From positions 5,270,001 to 5,334,000 of the forward strand of contig NEEC01000004.1 in assembly GCA_002189035.1 (NCBI GenBank): DNA of 64,000 bases. The letters run 5' to 3'. This DNA comes from Utricularia gibba. Its lineage: Eukaryota > Streptophyta > Magnoliopsida > Lamiales > Lentibulariaceae. Made by a program: the position numbers and the translations under genes. Each line of letters starts with the position of its first letter. Position 1 is the first letter of the stretch. Below, in pieces: positions 58,535-64,000 of the stretch. The notes beneath the pieces are model-generated. The model had not been told where the DNA came from, searched no databases, and saw only the letters and a list, made by a program, of their open reading frames with translations.

Positions 58535-59363
58535 GAAAACAATCAATCGACGGGAAGTCAGGCCGGGGAGAACCCTGAGCACGTCGGCGGCGCCGCCTAT
58601 GTACAAATGTGTGGGACCCATAGAAGCGGGCACTGTATAGTCAACATAACCCCTTTTACCTTCCATTTGACTACCCATAGACTCACCGTTGACGTAAATA
58701 TTCACTTTACATACCCAAATACCCATCCATACATATTAAATAAATACTATAATTTATATTGATATTATTAAGATGTTTACATCTAATGATTTAAAAAATT
58801 AAAAAAATGGTTTTCAAATAAATTATTTATAAATAAAAATGAATTTTAAAATCATGAATTTTAAAATGACAAATGGAATTTCTTTTAATAACGTATCTTT
58901 TTTTTGCAATAATAAAAGGGATATCGATGTTTCATGATCCAATCACATTCGTCCACATAATTAATGGATTCGGTCATTTTCTTTCACTAACACGTACTCC
59001 GTGATGCCCAACTATTGTACTAAAGGGATGCATGATGGATGCATCTCAATAATTTTTATAGCTTTCTCCTTAAGAAAAAGAGATTTTTTTTTTCAAAATT
59101 AATGTATTTTTCATTAAAATAAAATTATTGATAATAAATAGGTTTTATGTCGATTTTTATTTAATTTTTTTTTTTTGTAAACAAATTGTAAATTTTGGTT
59201 CGTGGGCTAATGTATGATACGTTGGGCCTAGTGGTTAGTTTCATACATGAGCTAATGGGTCATATGTAGGCCCAATATGGGCCCGATAATACTTCCTAGT
59301 GGTCTCCTCGTATGGGTCGTCTTGGTATTTCTTGCTTTCTGTCTTCGCGGCGATCGGAATCTG
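58535..59363. other. Intergenic region before the BAP31-like gene
   Basis: Mostly AT-rich with poly-A and poly-T tracts (58740-59180). A frame continues upstream from 59364 to an ATG at 59277 that would add 29 residues with a hydrophobic stretch; I consider the internal ATG the real start because it matches the family's MAL(E/Q)W start. Confidence 0.5.
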
Positions 59364-59756
59364 ATGGCGCTGGAATGGGTTGTTCTTGGCTACGCTGCGG
59401 CTGCGGAAGCGATCATGCTCATTCTTATAACGCTACCGGGTCTGGAACCGATCCATAAGGGGCTGATCAGTGTGACGCGGAGCCTTCTGAAGCCGTTCCT
59501 CTCCGTGGTGCCCTTCTGCCTCTTTCTCTTGATGGATATCTACTGGAAATACGAAACTAGGCCGACCTGTGAATCCAATTCGTGTACCCCATCGGAGCAC
59601 CTCCGCCACCAGAAATCGTTGATGAAGTCGCAGCGAAACGCTCTCCTGATCGCGTCGGCGCTGCTGTTCTACTGGCTGTTGTACTCGGTTACGGCGCTTG
59701 TCGTCAAGATCGATGTTTTGAATAAGCGGGTGGAGAAGCTCAAGTCCCGGGATTGA
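59364..59756 (+). CDS. BAP31-like small ER membrane protein
   Basis: Intronless, 130 residues from the ATG at 59364 (MALEWVVLGYAAAAEAIM). Three hydrophobic segments lie near residues 5-25, 40-62 and 95-115; the motif LMDIYWKYETRP and the C-terminal coiled-coil-like VLNKRVEKLK are those of plant B-cell receptor-associated 31-like proteins. These are ER proteins thought to take part in export or quality control of other membrane proteins. An 18-base A run at 59821-59838 lies 65 bp after the stop, which together with the lack of introns raises the possibility of a retrocopy. The stop codon overlaps the 3' end of the convergent minus-strand gene. Confidence 0.85.
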   Translation: MALEWVVLGYAAAAEAIMLILITLPGLEPIHKGLISVTRSLLKPFLSVVPFCLFLLMDIYWKYETRPTCESNSCTPSEHLRHQKSLMKSQRNALLIASALLFYWLLYSVTALVVKIDVLNKRVEKLKSRD

Positions 59757-62700
59757 ATTTGGGGAATTTGGGCTTCGGTATGCCAACCGGAGTTCGATTT
59801 TTCGCACGTTTGTTCTGAGGAAAAAAAAAAAAAAAAAACTTTCCGTGTTTGTTGCTTCCTGGGGCTACATATTGACATCTCATTTGTTGAGGTGGGCATT
59901 GAGCAACTCTTGATGTATGCATCAAGGACTTCTGATGTACCTCATCTGTTCTTGGACCTGTGCACTTTACTGTTGCATCTGTGTTGGGGTTGGTGCACCT
60001 GAAATTGATTAGAGAAGAAGGATCACTGTCTTCATCAGACAAACTTGTCTCAGTAACCTCAAAGTATTTCATGTTGATATGTTCTAAGGTTGGAACTGAT
60101 GCTCCCAAGTGATTCTAAACCAACCAGATTTCCCATAACCTAAACTCAGAAAAAAATGGAAGTTGGCTGGGGGGAGGGGGTATCACAGATTTGACCAGTG
60201 AGTAGTACTAACCAGTGGAGATGATTGTACCACGATCATAACCATCCACAAGCAGCTTCCTGATTTTGTTTCTCCACTCAGATAAATCTCCCTCGTTCTC
60301 AAACATCCGATCATGAACAACACGATCATAGTAGTGAAGCATTGTTCCAAGACCAGTGTTTGGCACCCATCCAAATTCGGTCAATATCCGAGCCTCTCCT
60401 AAAGTCAAATCTTCACCTATCTGTATGTTGCCAAGGTGAAAAAACATGGTATGATGGTATACATATCTCCCAGGATAGTATGATGAAAGCCTCCATGGAT
60501 TTTCAGTCCCAGGAGCTCGTAAGATCTTGCTGAAAAAATAACACCTCAAACAAAAAAAAAACAAAATCCCGTATGAATCTAAACATTACCCTCAGTGGTT
60601 TGTTCTCAAGTAAAGTAATCCTACTGCAGTTGGTTAGCTTCATGGCAGTTACTAGCCGTTTGATCTGCCAGTCTATAGGAAAGGAATCAGTCAATTCAAA
60701 GAAGTATGTTGCGTAACCATATTCGGGGCGCTCGAGCACAATCCTGAAAATGGGAGAAAAAATATTCTTCGACAGATACATAAATGAATTTACACATGAA
60801 AATTAACCACATTGACATTACCTATTATGTCTTTTGAAAACAAAGATAAATGACAAGAGGTCCCTGCACCATCCCCATTCAACCGGCCATTTTCGATACA
60901 TCAGATATCGAGCCTATGATACAAAAGTGCATTTTGAAAAACAATCAGATTCCTTCATTGAACTGCCAGGGATAAAACAGCATGACAAGCAAATTACTTG
61001 CCTTCAATTCGTATGACAAGAAAACCAAACCTATACCTGTTCCACCAGGGCTAACAAAAATCCTAGACAATAGCTAGCCTTCTCACCCTTTTTAGATTGA
61101 GGCTGACTAAGCTTAAAAATTGAATGGGATCTCCAAGAAACCTGTATAACCAGTACCATAATCAGATATCCATATGCAAGCCACGGCAAACGAGAACAAC
61201 AAAGAAGGGAGTGTAGCAAGCTGCCCAGATGGTACAGAATAATAGGACGTTACATGCAACATGTATAAAAAACAGCTAGAATCATGAACTTGTGTGATCA
61301 TATCTCTGGAAAACACAAAACCTTCTCTGAAACGTCTTCAAGCCCTGAAAAAGTCTCTTCTGTTGATAGTAAATCACCATGGTCTTCTAGCTGGCCATAA
61401 AGTTTAATTTCATCAACCATAACACCTTGCTCAACTAGCACCTGCACATAGTAAATAAATCAGCACTAAGGTGAATCAGAAAAATGATTAATTGCCAGTA
61501 GTACCCGCAGGAGACCAGGAGCATCCTCCTCCATCGCAGTTTCAATGGAATCCTTCAAATAAATTTCGGCAATAAAGAGGTAAATTGTTTGCTGAGCATT
61601 TTATGTACGAGCCCTAATGATGCATCTTTAGCGAACTCAAACTTACTAACTTACGTGGCAGTTCTTCGCTTTTTCCAGGGACGTCTGCCTAAATATGAAA
61701 GTGCAGGCTTTGAACCACAAGAAACGCTGTTCAGAGAAAACGGAACTAGCTTGTTCACACCTATAGACAGTTTGCCATGCAAACAATTGGTATTCGCCGA
61801 TGATAATAAATTCATCCGCTCTTTCAATGGCATGTGATCCAAGACATCTTCATGTTCATCAAAGGCCGTTGAAAGTTCACGCTTCATAGAGATAAATTTC
61901 TCAAAAGGGGAAATTTCAGAGGCCCTCTCCCGACATCCAAGCAATCCTTCATTATTGGGTTCCAATTTGATATTAACGAAGCTCTTCTTGTTCGATCTCA
62001 CATTAAATTTGCATCCAGAAAGGCTGTCTGTTTTAAACTGTCCATCAAAACTGAGTTCTTCCTTCACTTTCCCACAAGATTTCGGCTAAACATAAAAATG
62101 CCAGCATTATATTTCGAAACCCTGAACAAAGTATCATCCATTTGGACTACGAGCAACAATAGAATCTAAGTCAGGAAACCTATTTCGAACAGAATGCCAC
62201 ACAAGTGAAACAAATAAGAAAAAATCTGAATGTTGCATACTTTTTGCCATGAATAAAAGGTTTTGTGTATATCTCTAAAAAAGTGTTGGTCTTAATTCAC
62301 AGAGCTGGCTAAGATACATTATGAACTGCAGGCGTGACAGAAGCCTCACCAGAAGACTTTTCAATCTGTCTTTCAGCACCACATGATCAAGTTCATCGAC
62401 AGAATCAGCCTTAGAGCATGGTTCACAGCCAGGTCCCTGGCTTGTGGAGGCACATGAACTGCCCAAACACTGAGCTGACGAACTTCTGAAATGGTTGTCA
62501 TCATACTCAATCTTCACCGAAAGAAGATTTTTACCTGAGATTTTGTCATTTGTAAAACCAGTATCATTCGAATCAGCATTCTCCGAATCAGCAGCCTTAC
62601 CTAGATTGTTATGGTCCCCAGTTAAGCCTGCGTCTTATGAAGAACAAACAAGATTTTATTTTAATGACCCATTGCTTACCAGGATCCCTCTTCGCCTGCA

Positions 62701-62868
62701 GCATCATCTCAACACCTATTTCCCATGCGAATCAGTGACCCACGGCAGCGAATGAATGCAAACCCCAAATTTTATGGCCTCATTGACGGATGCAACTTCA
62801 CTCGTTGGCAAAGCTTGCAATTGGATTTCAGACAACAATAATTCCTCAGCATTCCCGACTAACGGCAT
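59740..62868 (-). CDS. Conserved plant protein of unknown function
   Basis: A multi-exon gene read from ATG 62868 (MPLVGNAEELLLSEIQLQAL) to an open frame that runs to 59740. The N-terminal half is low-complexity, with two related motifs, LDHVVLKDRLKSLL and LDHMPLKERMNLL, each followed by an exon end or a basic region (GRRPWKKRRT, a likely nuclear signal). The C-terminal half is folded and rich in Trp and Tyr: VLVEQGVMVDEIKLYGQL, KASYCLGFLLALVEQ, KWPVEWGWCRDLLSFIFVFK, RPEYGYATYFFEL, WQIKRLVTAMKLTNCSR and GWVPNTGLGTMLHYYDRVVH. I recognise the C-terminal part as shared among plants but cannot name it. The first intron appears only about 48 nt long, and the true 3' end is unclear because the last frame meets the BAP31-like gene on the other strand. 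Confidence 0.7.
59821..59838 (+). repeat. 18-base A tract downstream of the BAP31-like stop codon
   Basis: A pure run of 18 A residues. It may be a poly(A) relic of retroposition or a simple homopolymer. It lies on the opposite strand within the possible 3' end of the neighbouring minus-strand gene, where it would encode a run of Phe. Confidence 0.9.
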
Positions 62869-63677
62869 ACCTCAAAACCCCAATCTCCGTTTTCGCAGTC
62901 GTTCCCGCGGTAAAATGGGGCTGATTTAGGTAACCTTTTTACAAATGGCGCAGGGCGGGGTCGAAATTTCACGATTACGGGCCCAAACCGTTACTGGGGC
63001 AGGTTTGTTAAAACATGGGTTTGCCATACGTGTAATTCGTTGTTACTTTGAATTTTCCTTGACTTTTTTTGACCGTTGGATACAGCTGTTCTTACCGACA
63101 AGGCCAAGGATCCTTGTCGCCCACAAATCTACTCTACCACTGAATCAACCTGCAAGTGTTTTTGTGGATACTAAAGTTTGTCCTTGAACATTATTTACAG
63201 TTGATTGTCCGCAATTCCATATTAGAGATTCTTTAATGAATATCTCTATTGCACGTTCAAGCTCCTAAGCTCATCCCTGTAAGAACGCCATGAGTTTCAC
63301 ACGTTTTTTTTTACTTCAAGTCCTACTCCGGAACTACCTGTGAACTAACACAAGAGAAGAGTGAACCGCCATGGGCAACGGCTACAAAGAATTGATGTTT
63401 CACTTGTGTTTGAAGCTGTAGCAGTAAATGCAGTAAAAAAGGGATAAATGGCGGTTTTTCTAGCCGTTGTTGGTAAATAATAATTCTCTGACAAGGAGTT
63501 TGTGATAGATGCACTCAACCATTTTCCTCATTTTTCTGTTCTTTAAGTGCCCTACTGTCCTCAGGCCCCCCTCCTCCCTCAAGAATATTTCTTCCCTTTT
63601 TGCTTATTCTCCTGTCTTCTTCTATTCTTCAAAGTTTATCTTTTTGCTGCATTTGTGTTTCTGGGTTGAATCAAGAA
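62869..63677. other. Divergent promoter region
   Basis: About 0.8 kb between the unknown gene and the GH17 gene; no coding exon is supported. The right end near 63580-63670 is pyrimidine-rich, as in many plant 5' leaders. Confidence 0.5.
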
Positions 63678-64000
63678 ATGGTCTTTCTGCTCTTTTACTT
63701 GCTTTTCATTGTCCCTTTTGCTTCAGCTGAAGAAGGTAGTTTAAACAGCTAGAAAGTAGAAAGGGGGTCTTAGTTGCACCTTAATCTGCGGTTAGTGACT
63801 TGCCTTTTTGACTAATCTTTTCATGATTTTCTTGCAGAGGCATTCATTGGAGTGAACATAGGAACTGATCTCTCGGACATGCCTCACCCAACTCAGGTAG
63901 TTGCTTTGCTGAGAGCCCAACAAATACGCCATGTGAGGCTCTACAATGCTGACAGAGGAATGCTTGCTGCTCTTGCCAACACTGGAATCAAAGTTACCAT
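63678..64000 (+). CDS. Glucan endo-1,3-be­ta-glucosidase (GH17), N-terminal part
   Basis: Exon 1 (63678-63735) encodes the signal peptide MVFLLFYLLFIVPFASAEE; exon 2 begins at 63838 after a GT-AG intron and runs off the right edge. The mature protein starts AFIGVNIGTDLSDMPHPTQV, then RHVRLYNADRGMLAALANTG, the typical GH17 start with a (beta/alpha)8 barrel. Members hydrolyse callose (1,3-beta-glucan) in the cell wall or at plasmodesmata. The catalytic glutamates lie beyond the window. The sequence resembles At1g66250-type enzymes, which carry a C-terminal X8 domain; this cannot be checked here. Confidence 0.93.

Noticed and set aside
59277-59363. Upstream in-frame ATG for the BAP31-like gene
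   Set aside because: The extra 29 residues are not typical for the family, whose members start at the MAL-W motif found at 59364.
1-64000. Search for tRNA genes, rRNA, CRISPR arrays, phage or bacterial operons
   Set aside because: None seen on either strand; the window is typical plant nuclear DNA. Structured RNA genes could still be missed without a covariance-model search.

Overview
This window is nuclear DNA from a flowering plant, almost certainly a eudicot. Genes are split by short GT-AG introns. The products are plant-specific: phytoene synthase, a DYW-class PPR protein, NAC, KANADI and ERF transcription factors, a Yellow-Stripe-like transporter, an IQ67-domain protein, an L-type lectin receptor kinase and a GORK/SKOR potassium channel. 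Nothing prokaryotic, viral or organellar was seen. Species cannot be named from the sequence alone.

Layout. 1-1046 (-): start of an IQD protein running off the left edge. 2473-10395 (-): VIH-type diphosphoinositol kinase/phosphatase with many exons. 11339-13948 (+): single-exon DYW-PPR gene. 14026-16618 (-): HI0933-type flavoprotein. 17902-20029 (+): lectin receptor kinase. From 20228 to 51507 every gene lies on the minus strand: a peroxisomal acyl-CoA ligase ending in SKL, a YSL transporter, a protein like Arabidopsis At1g65710, microsomal GST3, phytoene synthase, a NAC factor, a KANADI factor, two tandem ERF genes and a GORK-like K+ channel. 52520-55660 (+): the 75-kDa subunit of complex I. 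57287-58534 (+): aspartic protease. 59364-59756 (+): small BAP31-like ER membrane protein. 59740-62868 (-): conserved plant protein I do not recognise. 63678-64000 (+): start of a GH17 beta-1,3-glucanase, cut by the right edge. About 5.4 kb (38584-44035) and 2.5 kb (45889-48422) are gene-poor and AT-rich. One clear MITE is at 56075-56355.

The genes do not form one pathway. The order does look like an ancestral angiosperm block. From memory, close homologues of at least nine of these genes lie together in Arabidopsis either around At1g65710-At1g66250 or around At5g37500-At5g37540, two regions that are duplicates of each other.

The strongest unexpected signal concerns the sequence itself. Six multi-exon or single-exon genes are each one base short inside a G/C homopolymer (near 8527, 26650, 27989, 29740, 37132 and 45691). 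In each case exon lengths and protein family agree again if one base is added. That pattern fits consensus errors of a long-read assembly better than six independent mutations. No convincing previously undescribed biological system was found. The best biological leads are the unidentified gene at 59740-62868, the unusual GORK C-terminus, the altered DYW tail, the divergent tandem ERFs and a possible BAP31-like retrocopy.
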